DNA from: Podochytrium sp. JEL0797
Taxonomy: Eukaryota > Chytridiomycota > Chytridiomycetes > Chytridiales > Chytriomycetaceae
NCBI GenBank assembly: GCA_027596195.1
Contig: JADGJG010000923.1
Location: 1 to 10,861 of the forward strand
DNA: 10,861 bases
Direction of reading: 5' to 3'
Shown: in pieces, positions 1-8,484 of the stretch
Numbering within the stretch: position 1 is the first letter of the stretch
Layout of the letters: each line of letters opens with the position of its first letter
The notes under the pieces: model-generated
Database searches by the model: none
The model's input: the letters and a program-made list of their open reading frames with translations, nothing else
Told to the model about the DNA's origin: nothing
Made by a program: the position numbers and the translations under genes

Positions 1-227
1 CCAGTCGTGTTGGCAAGATCAAATCGATGGTGCTGTTGACGGAGGCTGGAAGCACGATTCTGTGTTTCTGTGGCCGCATTTCTCACATTGGAGCTTCCAA
101 GACGTTCAAGTGTTCGAATTCTCGGTGTAGATTGGATCATGCCAAAATATGCTCGTTTTTGGTGCCGGTTTATTGGGCGAAAGCAGGGGGAGCGGGGACT
201 TTGCAAGATGTTGGCACCACCGACTGA
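1..227 (+). pseudogene. Fanzor/TnpB-like C-terminal fragment (zinc ribbon), probably decayed
   Basis: An open frame enters from the left edge and stops at 225-227. It contains TEAG-ST, then a CFCGRISHIGASKTFKC block, then CSNSRCRLD. This is the order expected at the end of TnpB and its eukaryotic relatives, the Fanzor RNA-guided nucleases: a T-S-K-T-C-x2-C-G knuckle, a G-(G/A)-S-K-x-F-x-C strand, a second Cys pair, then the last RuvC motif D-R-D-x-N-G-A-R-N. Here the first pair is C-x-C rather than C-x2-C. The RuvC III motif is reduced to LDHAK, so the catalytic R-D pair appears deleted. The frame then runs into unrelated residues. I infer a non-functional remnant whose 5' part lies outside the window. 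Another zinc-ribbon protein is possible, because only about 45 residues are diagnostic. Confidence 0.5.
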
Positions 228-308
228 GACGGAAACTGTATCGAGCAAGCCGTTTCCAAATCTTAGACCGTCCTGTTTGTTGTTCCTGATTGTTGGTTTC
301 TGTTGAAA

Positions 309-360
309 ACGGCCTGCAAACGGAGAAGGTTCGGAGGACAAGTACTGCTATTTTCTGATA
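309..360 (+). repeat. 52-bp dispersed repeat, copy A
   Basis: This block aligns without gaps to the reverse complement of 9542-9593, with 44 of 52 identical bases by hand count. The longest shared runs are ACGGAGAAGGTTCGGAGGA (19 bp), ATTTTCTGATA (11 bp) and ACGGCCTG (8 bp). Similarity fades on both sides. It starts 82 nt past the stop of the Fanzor-like fragment, where the right end and guide-RNA region of such elements would lie. That link is inference. Confidence 0.75.
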
Positions 361-479
361 AATACTCTATTTTTTGAGGTTTTTTTGTCTTGAGGAATGT
401 GACCAGTTATCCCCCTTCTTCATAACATCATTTTCTTAAAATTTTCTCACTTTCCCTGTCGTAATTATGACAATTATTT

Positions 480-485
480 TTTATT
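480..485 (-). terminator. Possible poly(A) signal of the ARL13 gene (AATAAA)
   Basis: Read on the minus strand this is AATAAA, about a dozen bases past the TGA at 498-500, within an A/T-rich stretch. The hexamer is canonical, but the 3' UTR would be very short, so a more distal site cannot be excluded. Confidence 0.35.
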
Positions 486-497
486 TGACGCAACCCA

Positions 498-2785
498 TCA
501 CAAATCCAAACAAAATGCAGAATCCACCTGCTCCACCACCCCCCTCTTTCCGGCAACCGCCGCCACCGCTCCCGTTTCCCCGGTTTTCATTGTCACCCCA
601 TCCACCAACAAAGGCCCCAAATCAACCCCACTGTCCACCAAAGACTTTCCACTGATTGGTGGAAGCAGCGATTTTCTGTTCATGCACGAAGCTGCGGTGG
701 CGAGTGAAATGGGGATGATGGGTGTGGCTGGTGTTGTTGGTGCTGCCGCTGGTGCTGCTGCTACTTCCGCTGGTGGTACCACCACAGTCGCCTCCTTGCT
801 CGCAGAAACTGATGCTTGTTCTACTACAACCTCTTGCGACTTGGCGCGTCGCTGTTTCTCCACGGTGGGACGCGTTCGTCCCGCGGAGGCTGGACGCTGC
901 GGTTTTTTAACCGTTTTGCTGGCGTAAGGGGAAGGAGGGTGGGGTGTCTTGGGAGAGGGTGGAGATGACTTGGGAGAATCAGAATCTGTGGGTGATGTGG
1001 GTGCAGTGGAAAATGGTGGAGTGGTGGTGGTGGTAGAGGGAGTGGGGTTGATTTCGGTAACTGTTTCGTGGAAGGTCACGCGGGGTTTGTGGCTTTTTAG
1101 GGGAGTATCTGGTACGGGGAGGTCGGATGGAATCGGTCCCAACACACAACAAGTTTCTTCAATGTTTGAATCTGAGATGGCTTGTTTCTTGGGTAATTCG
1201 AGAAGATCTTTGATTTCCTCCAATAAGGGTGTTTCGTCCCGTTCATCCACTCCGTCTTTTGGGTTACAATCACTGATGATATCAACGGCTTCTTTGACTT
1301 CCATTTCAGGCGTCGGCGGAGGAGATGACGGTTCCAAAGTATCCGCGAGAATCAAAGCTGCCGCTGCCGCTTCCTCTTTCGCTTTCCGTTCCTGCTTGGA
1401 GACCACCACGCGTTGTTTCTGAGCTTCCTTTTCGCGATCCCATTCGATCCGTTGCGATACCATGTCGGATTCGATTCTCGCGGACAACGCGGGGAGGGTG
1501 GAATGTACTTGTTGAAGGATCCAAAGAAACGCTGGTACAAAATGTGTGGTGGGGTTTCAGCACAAAGATGGGCATTTCGCAGGAGACCAGTTTTACCTGA
1601 TTGAATCCTGGGGTCACAAACGCGTCGGCTTGATGTAAAAATTGATTTCGTAACGGGGTGATTTGGTGTTCTGGTACAGCATGCCTGAACGAGGACATGC
1701 GGACACACCAGCACGGCCGACTGATTCACCACCACGGGGGTTCGCACGAGAACGGGCTCTTGGGATTCGTGTCGCTCGTCATCCACAAGGCGAAGCAAGC
1801 CGAGATCCGTGACTAACGTCTGGATGACCGAGAGGGGGTCTGAATCGGAAAGCTTGTTGGCGAGACTGCAGAATTTCGTTTTGGATCAGAAAAAGGGGTA
1901 TGAGGGTGATTGGAGGGGGTTTTGCTTTTTACATTACGAGCGGTTTTCCTTTCATCTTGCAATCGGAATAGACTTTGTGTAACGCCTCCAACGCTTCAGG
2001 AAGCCGATTCGTGTCCAACGCGTCCACGACGAAAATGCACGCGTGCGACTACACGTATAAGAAAAGGATATCAATACCAAGAGCAAATTACATGAAAGGC
2101 CATTTACCTCGGCAAGATAATTCTGCCAAATGTTTCGAATCTTGACAGACCCACCCACATCGTACACCACAGCGCGCGTTTCAGGAACACGTCGGCAACG
2201 CGACTTGTGTCCGAATCCTTTGTGTGGCTTCACTGCCATTTTGGCAGTCGTGAAGCCCCAGCTTCCTGAAGGTGGAGTTGTCGCATCTGTTGTGTGTGCA
2301 AAAATGAAAATCCGTGAGCGGTTGGTTTGTCAGTCGATATTCCCTTTCATCAACTATTCTGTTTCACCTCCTTTGAGTCTCATGAGCACATTTGACTTGC
2401 CAGCATTGTCGAGTCCGAAAATGGAGACGGTGATGGGACGAAAACTCGAATCCGCCACTCTTCGCGCCGAGGAAGGAGCAGCCCGTTTCTGTGGCGAACA
2501 CGCGTGGATCGACCAGCTTTCAGGGTCTGGGAGCACTGCTGGTGGAGCTGGGGAAAGGACTGCCGAGAAGAAGTTGTGATTGAGGGTTGGGAATCGCGGT
2601 GGAGTTGTGAGGATGCGGTGCCAGAGACGCGTAAGGGACAAGCTGCAGGGCGAGTCTGGCGGAAGAGCGTTTGAGGTGGAAAAAGGGAGGGGACTTGTTT
2701 TCCTAAGGGCTTTTCGTGGGTTTGTTGGCGAAGGGTGTGAGGCGGGGATCGCGTCGGGTGGAGTGGGCAGCAAAATGGCGGACAT
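498..2785 (-). CDS. ARL13: ARL13-type ciliary ADP-ribosylation-factor-like GTPase, 5 exons
   Basis: Exons on the minus strand are 2785-2368, 2286-2108, 2048-1933, 1865-1597 and 1531-498. The introns are 59-81 nt with GT-AG borders, and the joined frame is 2016 nt (671 aa). Visible landmarks are: P-loop GLDNAGKS (about 124-131); a switch I region with TTPPSGSWGFTT; switch II as YDVGGSVKIRNIWQNY (about 181-196), where Ser replaces the usual Arf Gln, as ARL13 proteins also do with Gly; FVVDALD; and LANKLSD at the NKxD position. After the GTPase fold come FLWILQQV and a charged coiled coil (about 343-390), the hallmark that separates ARL13 from other Arf-like proteins. A roughly 280-residue Pro/Ser/Thr-rich tail follows. 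Known role of the family: a cilium-membrane GTPase and exchange factor for ARL3, acting in ciliary protein traffic. The N-terminus is uncertain. The ATG at 2785 gives about 120 residues before the P-loop, longer than usual, with no in-frame Met until after the P-loop. Divergent to PAT1. Confidence 0.88.
2767..2781. promoter_or_regulatory. YY1-like 15-mer GCAGCAAAATGGCGG, copy 1
   Basis: It overlaps codons 2-6 of ARL13 and abuts the divergent promoter. The core AAAATGGCGG resembles the animal YY1 consensus (AAnATGGCGGC). The identical 15-mer recurs at 8219-8233. The binding function is inference only. Confidence 0.3.
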
Positions 2786-2828
2786 AGTTTTTTTCTTCGA
2801 GTTTTTCTTTTCCAACAAAAAACACACA
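2786..2828. promoter_or_regulatory. 43-bp divergent intergenic region between ARL13 and PAT1
   Basis: The two start codons face away from each other with only 43 bp between them. The spacer consists of T-runs followed by an A-rich CAACAAAAAACACACA leader before the PAT1 ATG. No TATA box is apparent. Either both genes share one bidirectional promoter, or one transcript starts inside the other gene. Confidence 0.5.
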
Positions 2829-5800
2829 ATGTCCTTCTTTGGCTTCGATGCGAAGCTGCCTCCGAAGGGCCGCCAGACAAAGCCAGGCACCGACGACATT
2901 GGCGAAGGATCCCGGCTCGACGAGCTTCTCGAGGAGAAGTTCAAGTACGGCCTCGAGCTGGGCGAGGAGGGCGACGAAGCGCTGCTCGACGAGGACGAGG
3001 AACTCAACGACGAGACCTTTGGGGGGGCGGATGAGAGCATCGGTAACCTCTCTTTATTTCTCTAGTACCTCTTCCTAGTTCTTCTCTAGTACCTCTTGCT
3101 AATGCGAACCAGGAAACGACTTCGACTTCGCCGCTGGCGCAAAGGCCGCGTTTCCCGTCGTGGACCAGTTCTTTGCCGCACAGCCACAGCAAAACACGAA
3201 GGGTAAGCGCATGTCCCCTCTTGAGCTGCATTTCTATTTCAAGTGTCTGGGCGCAGGCGCCTCCCGCGCCGATCACACTTGCCCATTCAATGTGCGCATA
3301 CGATCAGGAACAATTCGAATGTGCCGCCATTAGAGTGAAGCGATGCGTGGTGGTCCGGCGATTCAAGCTCGGATTACCCGATTTCTTCTCGTTTATTCAT
3401 CTCTCTTGCGCCCACCTTCTAACGATTTTATACCCTCACAGCGATATCCCCACTCTCTGCAACACGAGGCGGTTCGAATGTGAGTATCTTTTGCGTGCTC
3501 GTTACAAGTGAGCTGACCAACATAATTCGCAGCCTGTCGTGGACGCTTGGAGCGGCGTTTCAAACGCACCAGCAAAGGCACCAGCTGCCAGTGGTCCCAA
3601 AATGATGTCGCTCGAGGAAATCGAAGCCCAGATGATGTCTGGACACAGTCAGCAACGACCCCTAGCTCCCCAACACCAACCACAGCAGCATCAACAACAG
3701 CAGCAGTTTATTCACCCCCAGCAACAACAACAACATCACCCTGGGTTCATGCCGCCCAATCTCCAACAGCAGTTTTCGAACCAGTTTGGCGGATCAACCG
3801 AAAAACGCATCATGAGCGTCACGGAACTCGAGGAGAGCATGTTACGGGATCAGCAACAGCGTCAGCAACTGCCTCCCGGACCAGGAGGGGGCTTCCCGCC
3901 CGGCATGATGGGGCCACTTCCGCCTCACCTCCAGCAGCAGCAACAACAACAGCAGTTCCAAGGACCTCCCGGCCAATTCCCCAACTTCATGGGCCGCCCC
4001 AACATGCCCCCGCAAATGCACCCGCAATTCCACCAGCAAATGGGCATGCCGCCTCACATGATGGGACCACCGCCCCCTGGATCCCCAGGCCACATGCATC
4101 GACCCGGGTTCAACGGAATGGGACCTCCACCCCCTGGAATGATGCAACAGGGCCCACCCATGGGCGGCCCCATGCTTCAGAACCAAATGTTCCATCAAGG
4201 CGGACCCATGATGCCTCAATTTGGAAACTTCCCCATGAACAACAACGACAACGGACCGCCACGCGGTCCCCCGGGTGGCATGCCGAACCAGCAGCAGCAG
4301 TCGGGAGTGTCTCCGCGGGGAACGACGCCCGTGCCCACCAGTGGAAACTCTCCCCGTGGAGGCGTGTCGCCAGGACAAGCGGGTGGATCGCCCGTGAACC
4401 CCGGCAGTCCCGCCGTTGGAAACAGCAACAAGCCGTTGTCGGATTTGAGCAACGATGAGAATTTGAGACAGGCGCAGGAGTTGGCACAACATCAGCATCA
4501 GATGCAGATGCAGCATCCCCAGCAGCAGCAGCAGCAGCAGAGGGGAGGAGGACGCGGGGATTACGGGCAGATGCGGTACAACAATGCTCAGGCACAGAAC
4601 AACCGCAAGAACGTGTTGCTGCATACCGGGTTTTCGAATGAGGAGAATTACCAGCGCGGGGCGTCTGGGAAGGGGCCGGGGCCGTTTGATGGAGGGTGGA
4701 GTCATCAGAGTAACAGAACTCCTCGTTGGGTGGGTGATTTTTTTTGTTGTTTTTTGTGTTGTCGCGGGGTTTCTCGTTCGTTGTTTCTAACTCCTCAGCC
4801 TTGATTTCAGGTTCGTTATTCCGAGAGCATGACGCAATATGAGAAGGAAATGATTGCGCGAATCCAGATTGCGCAGCTCGTCAGCGAGAACCCGTACCGC
4901 GACGACTTTTACTACCAGATCTGCACGCAGTTCCGGTCGGGTGACGGGTCTGTGGCGACTGCTGGAGCCAACTGGCAGCAGTCCATGCTGAACCAAGGGA
5001 GTGATTCGAGCAACGAGATGCAGGCGCAAATGAAGAAGTTGATTGAGGGCAAGAAGTTGAAACCAAAGGGAACCACTCGTGAGTTTTCTCTTTTGTTTTT
5101 TGTGGATATTGTCCATTTGCTCACACACTTTCTCTCTTGTCGTTTCGTGTTGTTTCAGTTGCCATGGAAGGTGCTCTCGGAAAGATTTCGTTGACTTCCG
5201 TCAAGAACCCCCGCAAGATGATCCAAATCAACCAAGCCGCCAAGGAAGTGCACGCCGTTCCCACCTTCTCGCGCCTCACGCGTCGCAAGATTTTGAAATC
5301 CGTGGAGAAAGTGTACACGTGCGTGTTGAACTTGGAGCAGCTCAAGCGGACGGTGCCCGAGCCCGGAACTGAGGAGGAAGAAGAGTGGAAGCAGGAGATG
5401 CAGAAAAACATTTCGGAAATGTGGGAGGAGTTGTGTTTGACGGAGAACATTCCGTTCACGTACGTATTTCTTGCATTTGCGACCCCCCCCCGTTTCGACT
5501 CGAGCGCCTTCTTTTTTGTTGTGATGTTGAACACCCACACATTTCAATATTCCGGGTTGGCGGAAAATGATTTTTGTGATCGCGAAGGAGGGATGTCTTG
5601 TGTATCCAAAATCCCCTCTTTAGGGATCGACAAACAGCTCCTCTCCACTCTTTCGATTTCCCGCACTTTCTCATTCTTTTGTTCTAGTTTACCGCACCCA
5701 TTCCCGTACTTCCTGTCCTACGCGAAAGGAAAGCGCGTCCTCCCTCGATTGGTCCCATACCTCACGCCCGACCAAATGTTCTCCGCCTTGACCACTCTCT

Positions 5801-6480
5801 TCTCGCGCGCCGAAAGCCTGGACGTGTGTAACATGCCCGCCGGAAGCCAAGACGAAGCCATCGACTTGTTCATCTCGACCGTGATTCCACCCCTCGTTTC
5901 TTTCATTTCCGAGGTTCCCCTCCAAGTCGTGAACGCGTTCATGCGTATCCTCCTCGAACGCCACAATATGGTCTGGCTTGCCAAGTCCAAGGCGGGTCTT
6001 GCGTTTTTGGCTCTGTTGTTGAGTCGTGCCGAGATTTTGAAGCAGGGTGGTGGTGCGCAACAGGGGTTGAGACCTCCCGCTGCGGATGACTTGTCGTTGT
6101 GGTGTGTGCCTTATTCGCTTTTCTTTTCTCGCCGGTTGATTTCTAATATGCGTTTTTTTAGGACTGAGCTCTACAACTTTTTGTTCGTCTCCCTCCAAGG
6201 CAACTTTGCCGCGATCTTCCCCCCCGTCACTGAAACCACCTCCACCAAAATCCAAGACGAAGTATACATTTGGCAGTTCCTCGCCGCCATGGCGGTCGGA
6301 GCCACGAGTGCGGACCACCAGCGCGTGTTGTTGACGGAAGTTCGGGACAAGATTTTCGAAACGAGTCGTCGCGGGAGTTCGAGCACGGATCCGGATGATG
6401 CGAGAGCGTTGGCGAATGTGAATTTGTTTTTGAATGCGTTGGGGTTGGGGATTGATGCGACGCAGTTGGCGTCCATGTGA
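2829..6480 (+). CDS. PAT1: PAT1 family mRNA decapping activator (Pat1/PATL1), 8 exons
   Basis: Exons are 2829-3042, 3113-3202, 3442-3479, 3533-4729, 4811-5078, 5159-5459, 5688-6101 and 6162-6480. Together they give 2841 nt, an intact 946-aa protein, with all phases matching. The start is MSFFGFD, followed by LNDETFG (about 60-66) and NDFDF (73-77), the conserved N-terminal motif of fungal Pat1 proteins. MSLEEIEAQM lies at about 139-148. A Gln/Pro/Met/Gly-rich linker spans about 150-420 and includes several pure Q tracts. MTQYEKEMIARIQ ... NPYRDDFYYQ starts at about 520. The helical C-terminal domain begins at about 604 (ALGKISLTSVKNPRKMI, AKGKRVLPRLVPYL, DLSLWTELYNFLF). In the family this domain binds Lsm1-7 and the decapping machinery, linking deadenylated mRNA to decapping in P-bodies. 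Introns of 53-239 nt carry branch-point matches such as CTAAC (3420s, 4787) and CTGAC (3513). Exon 3 is only 38 nt. Confidence 0.93.
3058..3097 (+). repeat. Tandem duplication inside PAT1 intron 1
   Basis: TTCTCTAGTACCTCTT occurs at 3058-3073 and again at 3082-3097, a 24-bp period. Each copy supplies a pyrimidine tract ending in CTAG upstream of the acceptor used by the model (AG at 3111-3112). Using a CTAG acceptor would shift the frame. Confidence 0.8.
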
Positions 6481-7115
6481 AGAGGGGGGGTGGCGTGATG
6501 TTCTCGAACTCCCCCCTTGCTGACCGCCTTTTTTTTTGTTGGTTGGGTTTTGGGGGGGGTTTTTCTGCAGACAAGCCTTATATGTTACAACCGTTTGGGC
6601 TGCAGATTTTCTTTTTCTTTTTGAGTTTTGTGGCGTCGTGTGGGGTGGGTGTTTTGTTGTTGATAAGAAATTGTCAGTCTCTGAGGTGTTGGAATTTTAT
6701 GAGTTCGTCTTGCTCCGTTCCGCCCATCGTTGGAGCCCAAGAAGCAGCTCCATTTCGACATTGATGGCATCCAACGCGATGGAGGACTGGGTGGCCGTCA
6801 TGAAAGCACACAAAAGAGATTCTGAAGGAGAATTGGTTGAGTTGAGGTTTTTTCCAAAACTCTGCAATTTTTCTACAAGGTTCAGATTGAGCTGAACAAG
6901 GCCAGTTCAAAAAGCTGCCATAAAAAATCAAGCAGAGATCCCACCACAATCACCGGAACTCGGTGTAGATTTGGTCGTTTGTGGCATGGGTTCCCGCTGA
7001 TCAGCTGGGGAATCTGGATCCTCGGAGTTATTTCATTCTCATGTTTTTGTTATTGATGCTGCTGTAGGTGCGGCAGGAGACGGCCGTAGTTGGTGGTGAA
7101 GGGGAAAGAAACTGG

Positions 7116-7416
7116 TCACTGAACAAAAAAAAAGGAGTAAGTTCTGGTTGCAGCCGCGATCGGTTCTGCGACTTTGTAATAGGACATGTGGCCTTTTCCA
7201 TCCTTAGATTCAGTCGAGTACTGAAACAAAGAAAAATGATAAGACGGCAATGACAAGAGGAAATCGAACATGAGGGATACTCACGAACAGGAAAATAAAA
7301 TATGCTGACACGATCTCACAAACTTCCAAGTCTTGGGTTGAGAACAAAGCCAGACATCGATGCCTTTTCACCTTTACATGGCCGATCTGAACCGCGTAAG
7401 GGGGGGCCACGTACAT
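7116..7416 (-). other. Candidate two-exon small ORF (78 aa), unrecognised
   Basis: On the minus strand an open segment at 7416-7285 (starting MYVAPPYAVQIGHVKV) ends at a strong donor, C|GTGAGTATCC. A 64-nt intron (7284-7221) ends in TTCTTTGTTTCAG. The frame then continues through 7220-7116 (YSTESKDGKGHMSYYKVAEP) to TGA. Intron size and signals match the real genes here. The first exon frame stays open upstream to about 7512, and a good acceptor-like site (TTTTAACTCCTTGTCTTTAG) ends at 7553. I recognise no family. Chance splice signals are a real alternative. Confidence 0.22.
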
Positions 7417-7432
7417 GCTTGCGAGCACGCCA

Positions 7433-7478
7433 GCCCTCTCCGCAATCGCGGATTGCGGGGACAGTTCGACGAGAGGGC
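7433..7478. repeat. Nested inverted repeats
   Basis: The outer arms GCCCTCTC (7433-7440) and GAGAGGGC (7471-7478) are perfect complements. Inside them, CCGCAATC (7440-7447) and GATTGCGG (7451-7458) form a second perfect 8-bp stem with a 3-nt GCG loop. Confidence 0.7.
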
Positions 7479-7988
7479 AGGTGTTGGGGCAGGTGTGTTC
7501 AAAATTCTAATCCTCCAAAACACACTTAATTGCGCGGCGTCTTCTTGCACCCTAAAGACAAGGAGTTAAAAATGAAAGAAGCGCAGGAGCCAATCAAGGA
7601 AAGAAAGGCAGAGGACAGCAGAAGAAGAGAGGAAGGGGGAAAGTGGGAGAGGAGTGGTGAAGGGGAGACTTTACCATTAATCTAGCGAGGCCGTTTTTTT
7701 GTATCTTGATATGCAGTTATGTTTAATTGCAATTCTCTTTTTCAGCGTCGGGCATTTCAAGGGTCTGTCAAATTTCTCTTCCGCGAAAAGCAGTCAAAAA
7801 AGAGGGAGAATGACGTGACAGAGAGAGAGAGACAAGTGTCTCCCATACTCAACTCTCTTTTCTTTCTCTATGCAGATGAGAGGGGAGAAGGGGCGGGAAG
7901 TAGTTACTTATTAAGTTATCGGCATTTCCTTGCCACCACTCCTTTGATTACTCATCAACTTGATTACCGCACACGACGCATCCATCTC

Positions 7989-8012
7989 CAACTCCTTCTT
8001 CAACTCCTTCTT
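7989..8012 (+). repeat. 12-bp perfect tandem repeat (x2)
   Basis: CAACTCCTTCTT is present twice head to tail. On the minus strand this lies in an open frame and would read as repeated K-K-E-L. Confidence 0.85.
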
Positions 8013-8218
8013 CACAGGCCGCTTCCTGATTCCATTCATCCCCACCACCTCAGCCCACACAAACTGTCCATTTTAAACTGCCTCCAGTCCATGCACAAGC
8101 AAATCGAAAACTTCCAACACAGTGCTGCCAGGCTTCCCCTATGACCGACTCGCTCTATGAAAGACGAGCAATGTGACAGCTTCCAGATCTTCCATGGGGT
8201 AACAAAACATGGGGGGTC

Positions 8219-8233
8219 GCAGCAAAATGGCGG
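8219..8233. promoter_or_regulatory. YY1-like 15-mer GCAGCAAAATGGCGG, copy 2
   Basis: Exact copy of the 15-mer at the ARL13/PAT1 promoter. It lies about 18 bp before the foldback repeat and just upstream, on the minus strand, of an ATG (ORF MFCYPMEDLEAV). Function is inferred only from the resemblance and the recurrence. Confidence 0.25.
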
Positions 8234-8250
8234 CTGTCAATGCAGCATCG

Positions 8251-8399
8251 ACCCCACCATGTGAACACCAGGCTTGCATTATCTTGCGCTCCTGCTCTTT
8301 TAAGCTGCCGGTGTGTGTATGAGCAAGGGAAGAAAAGACTGGTGACACAAAAGAGCAGGAGCATGAGATAATGCGAACCTGGTGTTCACATGGTGGAGT
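8251..8399. repeat. Foldback element: 51-bp inverted repeat with 47-bp spacer
   Basis: The arms 8251-8301 and 8349-8399 are reverse complements at 45 of 51 positions by hand count. They include a perfect 19-bp outer run, CCACCATGTGAACACCAGG, and inner runs GCATTAT and GCTCCTGCTCTTTT. In RNA several of the mismatches would become G-U pairs, so a long hairpin would form. I see no clear target-site duplication and no coding content. It could be a foldback transposon or MITE, a small-RNA precursor, or a chance product of replication slippage and template switching. Confidence 0.85.
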
Positions 8400-8442
8400 G
8401 AGAGTGGGGCCGGGGTACAGGTGATGCGGTCGAGGATACCCA

Positions 8443-8484
8443 CCTGACGAAAAACGCAAAATTACGGGAGGTTTTTTCGTCAGG
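8443..8484. repeat. 12-bp perfect inverted repeat (hairpin)
   Basis: CCTGACGAAAAA (8443-8454) pairs with TTTTTCGTCAGG (8473-8484) across an 18-nt loop. A second small hairpin, CCCCT-TTAAT-AGGGG, follows at 8491-8505. Function is unknown. Confidence 0.8.

Larger units (their letters stand above)
228..497. other. Noncoding stretch between Fanzor-like fragment and ARL13 stop
   Basis: No coding region is supported here. The stretch holds one copy of the 52-bp repeat listed separately (309-360), followed by AT-rich DNA that probably serves as the 3' UTR and terminator region of the minus-strand ARL13 gene. Confidence 0.5.

Noticed and set aside
949..1422. 157-codon plus-strand ORF opposite the ARL13 tail
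   Set aside because: Shadow of the Pro/Ser/Thr-rich ARL13 exon 5; no ATG-led conserved motif.
2786..3040. Extending ARL13 upstream to 3040
   Set aside because: The added Ser-rich residues are simply the complement of Glu/Asp codons in PAT1 exon 1, and the extension would overlap that exon entirely.
3470..3485. GGTTCGAAT, resembling a tRNA T-arm
   Set aside because: It is the end of PAT1 exon 3 with its donor site; no anticodon or acceptor stem can be built around it. A similar TTCGAA at about 113 also lacks a cloverleaf.
3547..4458. 303-codon plus-strand ORF in the second frame of PAT1 exon 4
   Set aside because: Out-of-frame translation of repetitive CAG/CAA and CCN codons; the PAT1 frame carries the family motifs.
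3842..4705. 287-codon minus-strand ORF opposite PAT1 exon 4
   Set aside because: It is the complement of Gln/Pro/Met codon-rich sequence (runs of Leu and His) with no family resemblance; the PAT1 frame explains it.
5689..6318. 209-codon minus-strand ORF opposite PAT1 exons 7-8
   Set aside because: Antisense shadow of the conserved PAT1 C-terminal domain, and it crosses intron 7.
7719..8144. 141-codon plus-strand ORF
   Set aside because: Low complexity (Leu/His-rich from a tandem repeat) with no recognisable motif; the opposite strand looks more coding-like.
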